Below are positions 55,526 to 64,000 of a DNA stretch of 64,000 bases, one piece after another. A program made the position numbers and the translations under genes. The notes under the pieces are model-generated. The model worked only from the letters and a program-made list of their open reading frames with translations. It did not search any database and was not told where the DNA came from. Numbering within the stretch: position 1 is the first letter of the stretch; the number at the start of each line of letters is the position of its first letter. The stretch covers positions 372,001 to 436,000 of the forward strand of contig NZ_JAGGJA010000003.1 in NCBI RefSeq assembly GCF_026229185.1, written 5' to 3'. The DNA is from Fodinibius salsisoli. GTDB lineage: Bacteria; Bacteroidota; Rhodothermia; Balneolales; Balneolaceae.

Positions 55526-58108
55526 TCAGCCTTGGCTTTCTGCTTCAGGAGATAAACTATCCATTTTTGTACTTACCGGAGTCGACAAGCCCCCGCCTAC
55601 CACTTTTGCCAGCGATGACAGGATACCGGGCATAGCCAATCCTGCCGGACAGACCAAGTATTTGGGTTGCCAGTCCGGCCGATATTTTTCTTTATAACTC
55701 CTGACGGTCTTAAAGCCGTAGATATTCTCACCATAGGTGTACACAAAGTTAATTAACCGTCCCCATCGCGATGAGAACTGCTGTTCATTGCTCCCGGATA
55801 ATGGGGCTAACCCAAGGTTAAACCGCTGATACCCCTGTTCTGCGCCCCACTTCATAGTTTGTGCTACCATAAAATCAATCACCCCATGTGGAACCCCCGA
55901 ACGGTAGCGCAGTAAATCCGTTGTAATCTCTTGCCTACCACCGCTACTAAGGATATTTGAAAAAGCAACGGGAACCCCCTCCTTCTCAACCATAGCAATC
56001 GGGAAATGCTGTAGATACTGTTCATCAAAATTGCCCACCGAAAAGCCCGCTTCCTTCCTTTTCTGGCTTCTCAGGCTCTCGCTGGATATCTGTTTCAACG
56101 TAGGAAGAAAGGGTGCTGCTTCTCCCGGGGCCAAAAGCTTCCATTCATAACCCTGGTTTTCCAGGTACGTACAGTTTGTTTGGATGGAAGGATCCAGCCG
56201 TTCTAAATCAAACGCAGTGAGGTTAACCTTTCCCTCTTCTCCAATCTTAAATGACGGCAGTTCAAGATCCATATAGTATTCCAGGTACTTGTTGCCTACA
56301 TCATAAAACACAGGATTTAGATCTTGATCCAGGCAATACTCGTAAAACGCCCAAATGAGACTCTCTGCTTCTTCCTTCTTCCCTACCGGATCGCCCAACG
56401 CAATACAGCTTCGATTTTCGATCCTAAACATGATAAAGGACTCACCGGAGTCGCTAAAAAGAAACTGTTTGTCCCCCAATAAGGCCAGATTACTGAGCGC
56501 ATGATCGGCATTCATAATTACCTTTTTTGACCGCTCGACATCATTCTCTGCCACGCGTCGTTTTTGTTTATTGGGGCGGAGCAGTTTCACCAATCCAATG
56601 ATTACGGCAAAGCCTAAAGCAGCAACGGTAGCGCGCAAATACCGGGGGGCATCACCCATCAGCGTAAATTCCCACCAGAGGTTACGCTGGTACTCCACAT
56701 GCTGATAAGCAAAGGCCCCCAGCCAGACGGCACTGATCAACACCATAAAAATCATCGTCAACCAACGCCGCGAATACTGTTGCGAAAAGAGCGAAGCTTT
56801 GCGGTGAAATTCCTGGCGGCAGAATAACAAAGCAATGAGCATAACGGCCAATATGGAAGCCTCTTCGTAATCAGCCCCTTTAAGCAGCGAAAAGAGGATA
56901 CCAAAGATGAGCAGGCCTACCGTCAGGTGATAAGCTGCATCCACACGGCGCTGCAGGGCTCCGGCCAACACCAGCAGGGCCGCCCCTACTAAACTGGCCA
57001 GGAAATGAGACATTTCGATGACCGGCAATGGAATAAAATGCTGAAGCCAGTACATTCGCGGCACTTCTGAGGGCAGCGCCCCGGAGAACAATAGAATGGC
57101 TCCACCTATAAATACGGAAAAACTCAATACCTGGGGTACGACCCTTGGGACCCAATCAGCTGCTTTTTCTCCAAATTCGTGTACGGCCTTCCGGTTAACC
57201 TGGTATTCCTGGTAACCGAGCACAATGATAGCCACAAGCAAGGGCAAAATGTAGTAGATCAACCGATATACAACCAGAATACCAAGCACCTGGGAGCCCG
57301 GCATAAAGTTGGATAGATACAACAGCATTACGGACTCGAAAACGCCCAGTCCACCGGGAACCTGGCTAAATAATCCCGCAATTTGTGCCAATAAAAAGAT
57401 CCCTACAAAACTAAAAAAGTTTATTCCTACATCAGGTAGTAGCACATATAAAACTGAAGCAGCCATTAGCCAGTCAACCGAAGCAATAGTAACCTGCTGT
57501 AGCGAAAGCCGGAGTTCAGGAAACTGGAAGGACCAGTCTTTGAAAGTCAGTTCTCTTTTTATTTTAGCGCTGGCCCAAATGTATCCCACCACCATCAACA
57601 GCAGAATAATACCGAGGACCCGGAGCGAGACAAACGGCAAGGCGAAGTCGTTGGGTAAATTGGGGGTAGCAAAAAGCAGGGCCAGCCCTCCGACCGCGCA
57701 GAATCCAATCCACAGCGTAAAAGCACTAAAACCCACAATTTGTGTTACCTGCATGCCTGTAAAACCCCATGCCGAATAGATCCGGTAGCGAATAGAACCC
57801 CCCGTGATGAGTGCCAGCCCGATGTTATGGCTAAAGGCATAGCCCACATAACCTGCACGGATTATTTTACCGGCTTCCAGTTCTTCCCCAATGTACTCTA
57901 CCCCCAGGGCATCATAAGCAGTAAGAACCACATAGCTGAGGAAGGATAGAAACAGCGAAACTGCAATATAGATGTTAGGAATCTCAGAAAGTTGAGCGGT
58001 AACTTCTGTCAGCTGGTACTGCTGGAGCTCCTGATCAAGAAACCATAAGGCAAAGCCGAAAAAGATAATGCTGATAAACGGCGTAAATTTTTTAAGAGCC
58101 TTCTTCAT
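55526..58108 (-). CDS. mprF: MprF-like phosphatidylglycerol aminoacyltransferase/flippase
   Basis: The 860-residue protein has an N-terminal multi-span domain (LPG_synthase_TM, about residues 1-340) with further helices to about 510, and a C-terminal DUF2156 aminoacyl-tRNA-dependent transferase domain (about 525-830; FRIENRSCIALGDPVGKKEE, FNLGLAPLSG). MprF adds lysine or another amino acid from tRNA to phosphatidylglycerol and flips the product, lowering surface charge and protecting from cationic peptides. The amino-acid specificity is not visible. It follows the Ig-like lipoprotein gene by 33 bases and precedes icmF. Confidence 0.9.
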   Translation of the reverse strand: MKKALKKFTPFISIIFFGFALWFLDQELQQYQLTEVTAQLSEIPNIYIAVSLFLSFLSYVVLTAYDALGVEYIGEELEAGKIIRAGYVGYAFSHNIGLALITGGSIRYRIYSAWGFTGMQVTQIVGFSAFTLWIGFCAVGGLALLFATPNLPNDFALPFVSLRVLGIILLLMVVGYIWASAKIKRELTFKDWSFQFPELRLSLQQVTIASVDWLMAASVLYVLLPDVGINFFSFVGIFLLAQIAGLFSQVPGGLGVFESVMLLYLSNFMPGSQVLGILVVYRLIYYILPLLVAIIVLGYQEYQVNRKAVHEFGEKAADWVPRVVPQVLSFSVFIGGAILLFSGALPSEVPRMYWLQHFIPLPVIEMSHFLASLVGAALLVLAGALQRRVDAAYHLTVGLLIFGILFSLLKGADYEEASILAVMLIALLFCRQEFHRKASLFSQQYSRRWLTMIFMVLISAVWLGAFAYQHVEYQRNLWWEFTLMGDAPRYLRATVAALGFAVIIGLVKLLRPNKQKRRVAENDVERSKKVIMNADHALSNLALLGDKQFLFSDSGESFIMFRIENRSCIALGDPVGKKEEAESLIWAFYEYCLDQDLNPVFYDVGNKYLEYYMDLELPSFKIGEEGKVNLTAFDLERLDPSIQTNCTYLENQGYEWKLLAPGEAAPFLPTLKQISSESLRSQKRKEAGFSVGNFDEQYLQHFPIAMVEKEGVPVAFSNILSSGGRQEITTDLLRYRSGVPHGVIDFMVAQTMKWGAEQGYQRFNLGLAPLSGSNEQQFSSRWGRLINFVYTYGENIYGFKTVRSYKEKYRPDWQPKYLVCPAGLAMPGILSSLAKVVGGGLSTPVSTKMDSLSPEAESQG

Positions 58109-58141
58109 TAAAGTGCTTAATTCTGACGTTATTAGTAATTC

Positions 58142-59755
58142 TTACTGGAATATGATCGTCAAATCGCCGGTAAAATCTCTTTTTACCGGAACTTCAGTTT
58201 GGATGAAGTAAGGTTCCGGCTTTTCATATGGGGATACTTGTCCATAGTCCCACTGTCCATTGCCGTTGACATCGCGGTAAGCTATCACCTTATAGTTGAG
58301 TGGCGGCAAGGAACTGATCTCTATTTGATTGGTGAAAACCGTATCACGCTGCAGGCCGACCTCTTCATTACTGATCTCCAGATAGATATCCTGCTTCAAC
58401 GTATCCTCCGTCACAATATTCAGCTTACCCATCTGGTTGTCATGCCAAATTTTGGGCTGTAACTTGCGATAGTCGCTGATGATGGGATCCCAGATACGAA
58501 ACTCGTACTCCACTCCGCTTTTCCAGGATGAATCCGGAGCGATGCGTAATATATTTTCCTTAATATCGACAGATTCCCACGATTCTCTAAGCTCAGTCCC
58601 CTCCACCACAATCAGTGAATCTCGGATGGGCGCCTCATCAATAGGCTTGGCATAGGTCACCTCAATAGGATCCGACGGATAATAACCACTTAAATTATTA
58701 CGAGTGATAATTCGCTGTTCGGTTGTATCTTCCTGCCCCGATCCGGTAAATGTTTGATCAAATTCAGCGAGCGCATTGCCCGACTCATCTACGACACCCT
58801 GCAGAGCCAGTGAATAACTTTGCGATTCTGCAAGCTGCTCACTACTCTGGGCGAACAATACATAGGGCTCATTCGGAGGAATATAAAGCGGTGTTCCCGG
58901 CCCCACCGCATTGCCGAGCGTATCAGTAACGCCTATTGATGCACTGTCGGTGACCAAAATATTTTCACTGAAACGCATGCGGAGTCGCTGTGATGAAAAA
59001 AGGCCCACGCCCTGCAAGATCGGCTGGGTCGTATCCACCGCTGTTACGAAGGCAGCTCCAAGGCTATCCTGCCCCTCTTTGGCGAGCTCAACAAATTCTT
59101 TCCGAAACGGCTGTGCGCGCTCTTGTTGAGGATCCCAAATCTTATTCCGATTGCGGTCATCCACCCAAAAAGCTTTATACCGGCCTTCACTCAGGTAAGA
59201 GAATTGAAAAGAGCCGCTAGTATCAGTAGAAGAAACATAGTTTGCTTTGGTAGTCAGGTCGACCGGCTCACGATAAAGCAAAATACGCTCCCCTTCCGTA
59301 TCCTCACCGGTCTGGGCCCCAATGATGCGGCCAAAAAGTTTACCTTTATCAATTTCTGAACCTGTGGATACAGCTACCTTCTGTGGGGAAGCCATCTCAT
59401 TGCCCTGCGTATCCCTGAGTTCCGTTTCTATCGTCACGATAAGGGTTGTGGAATCCGGGATGGCCTCCTGGAATTCAAGGGCCACGGATTTCCGTCCCCA
59501 GTCCAGTTCGTACTGTATGCCAATATCCGGCTCTACAACAATAGCTTGCGAAAGCGACGAACGCTCCACAAATTCTGAAAAATGAAAAATGATGCTTCGT
59601 TCGTCAAAATTAGTGGTTCCGGTTTCTGGTTCGGTCTTAATAATTTCCGGACCTTCTTCATCCCGTGGACCGCCCGTCGGTGATGAGGGGGTAGCGCAGC
59701 TGATTGCCCAAAGGATTACGAGCAGACAAGCCACATTTGTGATAATAACTTTCAC
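58142..59755 (-). CDS. Ig-like (SbsA/BIG_5 type) lipoprotein
   Basis: The 537-residue lipoprotein (Cys20 in LWAISC, followed by ATPSSPTGGPRDEEGP) starts with a BIG_5 Ig-like domain at about 30-135 (IIKTEPETGTTNFDERSIIF). A carboxypeptidase-regulatory-like sandwich follows (STDTSGSFQFSYLSEGRYKA), and a C-terminal region ends YRDVNGNGQWDYG. The ATPSSPTGGP-type start is widely conserved in this phylum and the protein is presumed to be a cell-envelope component, but its role is unknown. The start is GTG at 59755. It is the first gene of a minus-strand unit with mprF. Confidence 0.8.
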   Translation of the reverse strand: MKVIITNVACLLVILWAISCATPSSPTGGPRDEEGPEIIKTEPETGTTNFDERSIIFHFSEFVERSSLSQAIVVEPDIGIQYELDWGRKSVALEFQEAIPDSTTLIVTIETELRDTQGNEMASPQKVAVSTGSEIDKGKLFGRIIGAQTGEDTEGERILLYREPVDLTTKANYVSSTDTSGSFQFSYLSEGRYKAFWVDDRNRNKIWDPQQERAQPFRKEFVELAKEGQDSLGAAFVTAVDTTQPILQGVGLFSSQRLRMRFSENILVTDSASIGVTDTLGNAVGPGTPLYIPPNEPYVLFAQSSEQLAESQSYSLALQGVVDESGNALAEFDQTFTGSGQEDTTEQRIITRNNLSGYYPSDPIEVTYAKPIDEAPIRDSLIVVEGTELRESWESVDIKENILRIAPDSSWKSGVEYEFRIWDPIISDYRKLQPKIWHDNQMGKLNIVTEDTLKQDIYLEISNEEVGLQRDTVFTNQIEISSLPPLNYKVIAYRDVNGNGQWDYGQVSPYEKPEPYFIQTEVPVKRDFTGDLTIIFQ

Positions 59756-60060
59756 TTAGAATAACCTTCCTTCCATTTTAATTTACCTGCTAAAGATACA
59801 AATTTTTGTGGGGCTTCATACTTCGAAAATTTTTGGCAGCAGGCTGACGATTTTCAATCTTCCTGTCAAGAATTATTTTCAAACTTATAACCTCAAACTT
59901 CCGAGCTCTAATCCTCCAACTTTTCACGTCTGCCGTCTCGCTTCTCACTTAACACTTAAAACTTTACTCTAATAGAGGTCTTAGTCCCCCACTACAGCTT
60001 GGCTGTTCTATTATGTATCTTTACCGCATCCAATTACTTTCTTTATTAATCCATGATCTT
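59756..60060. other. 305-base divergent gap
   Basis: Contains the promoters for the Ig-like lipoprotein (minus) and pncB (plus). The middle part (about 59880-59960) is a C/T-rich low-complexity stretch with repeated CTT/AACTT steps. No other feature was seen. Confidence 0.4.
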
Positions 60061-61491
60061 ATGAGTCTCGTAACATCGAACCCAAAAACTTCCGTGCTTC
60101 AGCGGCCGGCTATTTACACCGACTATTATGAATTAACGATGGCCCAGGGCTATTTTTTAGCTGGCCGGAAAGATGACCGGGCTTCTTTCGACTATTTCTT
60201 CCGTGATAATCCCTTTGATGGCGGTTATGTTATCTTTGCCGGACTCTCTGACCTCATCGAGATCATCGAAAACTATGCCTTCCACGAGGATGAACTGGCC
60301 TACCTAAGGGCCCAGGGGTTCCGGGATGAGTTTTTACACTACCTGCAGGACCTTGAACTGAACGTTACCATACAGGCCGCCAAAGAAGGCGAAGTGGTTT
60401 TCCCCCGTGCCCCTATTCTTCGCGTGGAGGGAAGTATTATTGAGGCCCAGATCCTGGAAACACTCATCCTCAACATCCTCAATTTTGAGTCACTCATAGC
60501 AACCAAAGCAGCCCGTATTAAGTATGCAGCAGGTGACCATAAAGTGCTGGATTTCGGACTGCGCCGGGCGCAGGGTTTTGGTGGTATTCAGGCCAGTAAA
60601 GCAGCTATCATCGGAGGTATTGAGGCCACCTCTAATGTCTATTCCGCTTTTAAGCACGGCATCCCGGCCAGTGGTACCATGGCTCACTCCTGGATACAGT
60701 CGTTTGAAGATGAACTCACCGCTTTTCGAAAATATGCTGAATATTATCCGGATAACTGCATCCTCTTAGTGGATACCTATGATACTCTCGGGCAAGGCAT
60801 TCCCAATGCCATTGAGGTAGCAAGGGAGCTGGAAGAAGCTGGGCATCAGCTCAAAGGAATTCGGCTGGATAGCGGAGACTTGGCTTATTTTGCACGTAAA
60901 GCTCGCCAGCAGCTTGATCAGGCGGGACTTGATTATGTAAAAATTGCGGTCTCCAACCAGCTGGATGAACGACTCATCAAAAGCCTGTTAAATCAACGAG
61001 CGCCCATTGATCTTTTTGGGGTCGGTACGCGGCTCGTCACCGGCTACGAAAGCCCCGCTTTGGATGGGGTCTATAAGCTGGCTTCCATAAATGATGAACC
61101 CAAGCTTAAGGTTTCCGAAAATGTGGAGAAAACCACGCTCCCCGGCAATAAAAAAGTAATGCGATACAGCGACGCTGAGGGTATGTTTTACGGAGATGGC
61201 ATTTTGCTTGCCGAAGATGACGACGGAAAGACGATTCACCACCCCTTTTATCCCGCCAAGCATGCTGATATTGCCTCCTTTAGTGCCGAACCCATTTTAC
61301 ACTCTGTGTACAAAAACGGTAACTTACAGATAGATCCGCCAACACCAATAGAAAGTGCGGCCTATGCCAGGAAACGACTGGATAAATTAAATGCCGAGCA
61401 TAAACGCTTTGAAAATCCACATATTTATAAGGTGGGCATCAGCCAGAAGCTGATGGATCTGCGTGACCAGTTAATAGAGAAATTGAAATAG
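60061..61491 (+). CDS. pncB: Nicotinate phosphoribosyltransferase
   Basis: The 476-residue enzyme starts at ATG 60061; a longer frame from 60013 adds a hydrophobic tail that the family lacks. Signatures are YTDYYELTMAQGYF, FFRDNPFDGGYVIFAG, and GTMAHSWIQSF with the likely phosphorylated His209. It joins nicotinate and phosphoribosyl pyrophosphate, with ATP hydrolysis, to make nicotinate mononucleotide in the cytoplasm, the first committed step of the Preiss-Handler NAD route. pncA, which supplies nicotinate, follows 310 bases downstream. Confidence 0.95.
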   Translation: MSLVTSNPKTSVLQRPAIYTDYYELTMAQGYFLAGRKDDRASFDYFFRDNPFDGGYVIFAGLSDLIEIIENYAFHEDELAYLRAQGFRDEFLHYLQDLELNVTIQAAKEGEVVFPRAPILRVEGSIIEAQILETLILNILNFESLIATKAARIKYAAGDHKVLDFGLRRAQGFGGIQASKAAIIGGIEATSNVYSAFKHGIPASGTMAHSWIQSFEDELTAFRKYAEYYPDNCILLVDTYDTLGQGIPNAIEVARELEEAGHQLKGIRLDSGDLAYFARKARQQLDQAGLDYVKIAVSNQLDERLIKSLLNQRAPIDLFGVGTRLVTGYESPALDGVYKLASINDEPKLKVSENVEKTTLPGNKKVMRYSDAEGMFYGDGILLAEDDDGKTIHHPFYPAKHADIASFSAEPILHSVYKNGNLQIDPPTPIESAAYARKRLDKLNAEHKRFENPHIYKVGISQKLMDLRDQLIEKLK

Positions 61492-61801
61492 AAGCTATTT
61501 CGTAATGCCGCCCGACCGCTGATTTTTTTGTGGTCAGACGGCTTGGCGAGCCACGAAAATACTGTATTAGCTCCAAGGGAGTTGCTCCCGATCGTTTAAT
61601 ATACGGCTCAATCTATTGGATAACGGGAGTCTAACTCCCTTGGAGCCTTATCACCCTTTGGGTTGAGGTTGTCAGCAGTCTTACGGCCTAAAAATTAAGG
61701 TTGTAAAGTTATTCCAAAGGGTTTACATCCTCCTGTCCCTCCTTCAAAGGGGAAAATTCACGGTTCTTTTTAATGATAAAATTAAAAGCATTTTCAATAT
61801 T
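61492..61801. other. 310-base gap with a nested inverted repeat
   Basis: Holds a GACC...GGTC hairpin-like stretch at 61511-61539 enclosing a T run, the large inverted repeat 61570-61646, and a degenerate CCTTCAAAGG element at about 61737-61752. The pncA promoter is likely in the AT-rich end (61770-61801). Confidence 0.5.
61570..61646. repeat. Long nested inverted repeat (21/23-bp arms)
   Basis: The left arm at 61570-61590 (GCTCCAAGGGAGTTGCTCCC then G) and the right arm at 61624-61646 (CGGGAGTCTAACTCCCTTGG then AGC) pair over most of their length with a 33-base spacer. Each arm is itself a small palindrome (GGGAG...CTCCC). It lies 79 bases after the pncB stop. No target-site duplication or coding region was seen. 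Confidence 0.65.
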
Positions 61802-62416
61802 ATGAACGCACTGCTGATTATTGACGTACAAAATGATTTTTGTCCCGGTGGCGCCCTCGAAGTCCCCAACGGCGATCAAATTATCCCCACCATTAATGCC
61901 CTCTCAAAACGATTTGATGTGGTCATCCAAACGCAGGACTGGCACCCGGCCGGGCATTCCTCTTTTGCCTCCAGCCATGAGGGCAAGCAGCCTTTTGATA
62001 CCACTGATATGCCTTACGGCACGCAAGTACTCTGGCCGGACCACTGCGTGCAGGGTTCTGATGGCGCTGACTTCCATCCTGATTTGAACACCGACCGCAG
62101 CCAGCTGATCGTCCGAAAAGGCTTCCGAAAAGAAATCGACTCCTATTCAGCCTTCTTTGAAAATGATGAATCCACCACTACGGGGCTCACCGGCTACCTG
62201 CAGGCACGAGATATTGATAAGCTCTATGCAGTGGGACTCGCTACCGATTTCTGCGTGAAGTGGTCGGTAATGGACGGCCTTAAGGAAGGCTTTGAACTCT
62301 TTGTTGTGGAAGACGCCGTCAAGGGTATTGATTTGGAAGGCTCCGTAGAGCAGGCCTGGACCGAGATGATGGGGGCCGGCGCCAAGAAAGTATCATCAGA
62401 GGAGTTGCTTCCCTGA
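61802..62416 (+). CDS. pncA: Nicotinamidase
   Basis: The 204-residue enzyme has the isochorismatase-fold nicotinamidase signatures: Asp9 in LIIDVQNDF, the metal ligands Asp47, His49 and His81 in QDWHPAGHSSF and WPDHCVQG, Lys106 in VRKGF, and the nucleophile Cys151 in GLATDFCVKWSV. It hydrolyses nicotinamide to nicotinate and ammonia in the cytoplasm, feeding the upstream PncB enzyme. The leader is AT-rich with no Shine-Dalgarno site. Confidence 0.96.
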   Translation: MNALLIIDVQNDFCPGGALEVPNGDQIIPTINALSKRFDVVIQTQDWHPAGHSSFASSHEGKQPFDTTDMPYGTQVLWPDHCVQGSDGADFHPDLNTDRSQLIVRKGFRKEIDSYSAFFENDESTTTGLTGYLQARDIDKLYAVGLATDFCVKWSVMDGLKEGFELFVVEDAVKGIDLEGSVEQAWTEMMGAGAKKVSSEELLP

Positions 62417-62440
62417 TGCAGGATACCGGATAGTTTCCTT

Positions 62441-62498
62441 ATGATAAGCGTCCATGCTTGTCATAATTATATTGTTTCAAGCGTGGACGCTTAAAACA
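62441..62498. repeat. Paired palindromic repeats, AAGCGTCCACGCTT family, copy 3
   Basis: Palindromes at 62441-62464 (ATGATAAGCGT, CC, ATGCTTGTCAT; with wobbles) and 62473-62498 (TGTTTCAAGCGT, GG, ACGCTTAAAACA; 11 of 12 pairs). They start 25 bases after the pncA stop and have the same two-unit, opposite-sense arrangement as the copy beside icmF. Confidence 0.7.
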
Positions 62499-62722
62499 GC
62501 CCTGCTTTTAGATTTACAAATGCTCTGTGGTTCTTTGTGCCTTCAATTGAAGGCCTGCCCGCGGAAGGACCAAGAACATTCAATATCCGAAAATCGGTAC
62601 TTGCAATTATCCCCGCTTCGCGGTACTCCCTTCCTCGAATTGCTCGGGACACGCAAAAAGTGATTACATAAGGAAGGGTTCGTGATAGATAAATAGGTCC
62701 ATTCAGGCGTTTTTGACTATTC

Positions 62723-62737
62723 CAAGTTACAAACTTG
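62723..62737. repeat. CAAGTTACAAACTTG palindrome
   Basis: A perfect 6-bp stem with a 3-base centre, followed by AAACAGC, the same flank that follows the first AAGCGTCC-family copy. It may be a relative with a different core. Confidence 0.45.
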
Positions 62738-62865
62738 AAACAGCAGAGACAGTGGCTTTTTGCATTCCAGTTTGCCTGGTCCTGACATATCAGGATTTGT
62801 GTCATTCCAAAAAGTAATATGAACCATGGCATTGATTATAATGGGACAATTTTTATTTTTCCACT

Positions 62866-62889
62866 CCCTTCCCTGCTCGGAGGGAAGGG
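62866..62889. repeat. CCCTTCCCT hairpin
   Basis: CCCTTCCCT (62866-62874) pairs perfectly with AGGGAAGGG (62881-62889) around GCTCGG. There is no T tract after it on the plus strand; on the minus strand the stem is followed by AGTGG, so it is not a normal terminator. Confidence 0.5.
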
Positions 62890-62985
62890 CCGGCATGCGC
62901 TACGAAGTTTTAACGTAGTAGTGGGATGGGTCACTTTTCGAGCATTCCATACTCATCGGATGAGAAACAAGCCTAGTCCCCGCTT

Positions 62986-63018
62986 GAGACTCCTCTTCGC
63001 CAGCTCCTCGGAGTGACA
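62986..63018 (-). repeat. TGTCACTCCGAGGAG-type intergenic element
   Basis: On the minus strand this reads TGTCACTCCGAGGAGCTGGC and ends AGGAGTCTC, in the manner of the element at 6420-6450 (TGTCATCCTGA...GGATCTC) but in the opposite orientation. Confidence 0.4.
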
Positions 63019-63248
63019 ACGCTGATGCCTTTAATAATGTTATCCGCCAACATATGTAACTTTTTATATAGGTGAGCACGCTTTTCTATACCCACCAGCC
63101 TAAAGTTCTCTATGGAAATAAAAGGATCTGTATCCTGGGTGGTACTTCATTTTCCCAGCCTTCATTTTTTGGGTACCTTTAGATCAATCTAAAAGCCATA
63201 AAATAAAGCCTTAAAATTCTAAGCATCTAACCCAACAAACCGTTTTTG

Positions 63249-64000
63249 ATGATCCACCAAACCGACTATTGTATTTTAGGAGCCGGACTTGCCGGGCTTT
63301 CCCTCGCCGATGCTCTGCAACAGCAAGATTTTTCCGTTGTCCTCATCGATAAAAACGATATCGCCGCCGGGGCCTCCGGTACGCCCGGGGGATTGGTGAA
63401 CCTGGCCACCGGCCGACGGGCCACCAAAGTCTGGAAAGCAGAGCAGTGTTACGAGGCTATCACTCAAAACCTTTCCAAAGTGCAGGCTGTTACGGACAAA
63501 CCATTCTACCAAAAAAGCGGCCTCCTCCGTCCTGCCCTGCTCAAAAAGATGGCCCGCAAAATGAGCGATCGCTATGCAAATACCCCCTGGCCCAACGGCT
63601 GGTGCCAGTGGAAGTCCGAAGGTGAAATTAAAGAGATGCATCCCGGCATCCAGTGTGTGGATGGTGGGCTGTGGCTGCCCATTGGCCTCTCTGTGGATGT
63701 GGGCGCCTACCTTCGGGGCTATGCTCACCTTCTCAGTCAGCTGGGCGTTCAAATTCATACAAATCAACAAGCAGAAATAGCTACCGCTGATACCGGCTGG
63801 CAACTGGCGTTTGAGGACACCACCGTCCGAGCCCAACATATTGTCTATGCCACCGGGGGCAGCACGACCGAATCGGAGTACTGGGATTGGCTTCCCCTTC
63901 ATTATATCAAAGGACAGGTGGCGCTCTTTTCGACCGGCGACCGTCCCCTTTCGTTCAGCCACTCCATCTCCAGCCTGGGATATATGGCTCAGACCAACAA
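63249..64000 (+). CDS. FAD-dependent oxidoreductase (DAO family), cut by window edge
   Basis: An open frame from ATG 63249 runs without a stop to the window end, giving the first 250 residues. It starts with an FAD-binding Rossmann motif (ILGAGLAGLSLADAL) ending in an acidic residue (VVLIDKND), then AAGASGTPGGLVNLATGRRA, typical of D-amino-acid oxidase-like enzymes such as the oxidase domain of MnmC and glycine oxidase. A later IVYATGGST strand fits the same fold. The substrate is unknown, and the C-terminal part is outside the window. An antisense frame at 63276-63962 is a shadow. Confidence 0.85.
   Translation, partial: MIHQTDYCILGAGLAGLSLADALQQQDFSVVLIDKNDIAAGASGTPGGLVNLATGRRATKVWKAEQCYEAITQNLSKVQAVTDKPFYQKSGLLRPALLKKMARKMSDRYANTPWPNGWCQWKSEGEIKEMHPGIQCVDGGLWLPIGLSVDVGAYLRGYAHLLSQLGVQIHTNQQAEIATADTGWQLAFEDTTVRAQHIVYATGGSTTESEYWDWLPLHYIKGQVALFSTGDRPLSFSHSISSLGYMAQTN

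Larger units (their letters stand above)
62417..63248. other. 832-base gene-free, palindrome-rich region
   Basis: The short frames here lack any family features or consistent composition. The region contains the paired AAGCGTCC-family repeats (62441-62498), CCTTCAATTGAAGG (62540-62553), CAAGTTACAAACTTG (62723-62737), a CCCTTCCCT/AGGGAAGGG hairpin (62866-62889) and a TCCTGA-type element (62986-63018). Confidence 0.6.

Noticed and set aside
63276-63962. Minus-strand frame of 228 residues
   Set aside because: It is antisense to a convincing FAD oxidoreductase frame with a Rossmann motif that continues past the window edge.
1-64000. tRNA, rRNA, CRISPR, insertion sequence or prophage genes
   Set aside because: No tRNA cloverleaf, rRNA segment, regular spacer array, transposase or phage structural gene was recognised on either strand.

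Overview
The window looks like a chromosomal segment of a carbohydrate-degrading Gram-negative bacterium of the Bacteroidota/Balneolota (FCB) group. The basis is two SusC/SusD outer-membrane pairs, a STN-SusC/FecR/ECF-sigma transenvelope relay, many lipoproteins with acidic residues after the lipobox cysteine, a surface glycan-binding protein, AT-rich leaders and few strong Shine-Dalgarno sites. The exact genus cannot be fixed by eye; a member of the Balneolaceae would fit. No rRNA, tRNA, CRISPR array, prophage or insertion sequence was recognised.

Layout. (1) 0.1-7.6 kb, plus strand: an NupG-like MFS permease, a lipoprotein sugar dehydrogenase-like propeller with HEAT repeats and a C-terminal cytochrome c, a DUF1080 (3-keto-glycoside hydrolase-like) protein and an unknown lipoprotein. 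(2) 7.6-34 kb, minus strand: an unusual block of five ASPIC/UnbV FG-GAP proteins (three of them giant paralogous lipoproteins of about 1,120 residues), an UnbU/RnfD-like membrane protein, a propeller-cupredoxin fusion, a DUF1080-PA14 lipoprotein and one SusC/SusD pair closed by a good intrinsic terminator. A divergent LacI regulator (34.2 kb) borders it. (3) 35.2-48.2 kb, minus strand: a polysaccharide utilisation locus in the order ECF sigma, FecR, STN-SusC, SusD, glycan-binding TIG lipoprotein, GH51-like glycosidase, exported RraA-family protein, GH9 glucanase. A second, divergent LacI paralogue with an exported EEP-fold hydrolase follows at 48.8-50.7 kb. (4) 50.9-64 kb: housekeeping and accessory genes, namely an exported esterase, fused isobutyryl-CoA mutase IcmF, MprF, an Ig-like lipoprotein, NAD salvage (pncB, pncA) and a truncated FAD oxidoreductase at the right edge.

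How it may work together. Region 3 reads as a classical locus for a beta-glucan or hemicellulose: the glycan is captured on the surface by SusD and the TIG protein, cut by GH9/GH51 enzymes, imported by SusC and sensed through STN-FecR-sigma. Regions 1 and 2 share a different logic: two sugar-dehydrogenase-like propellers, each fused to an electron-carrier domain (cytochrome c in one, azurin-like copper domain in the other), and two DUF1080 proteins. This suggests an oxidative route in which sugars are oxidised outside the cytoplasm and the keto-sugars then hydrolysed. That is inference; the role of the ASPIC/FG-GAP giants and the UnbU-UnbV pair is unknown, and this block is the best candidate here for an undescribed system.

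Intergenic DNA from about 50.7 kb to the right end is rich in palindromic repeats placed just downstream of stop codons, including a family with the core AAGCGTCCACGCTT seen at three loci.
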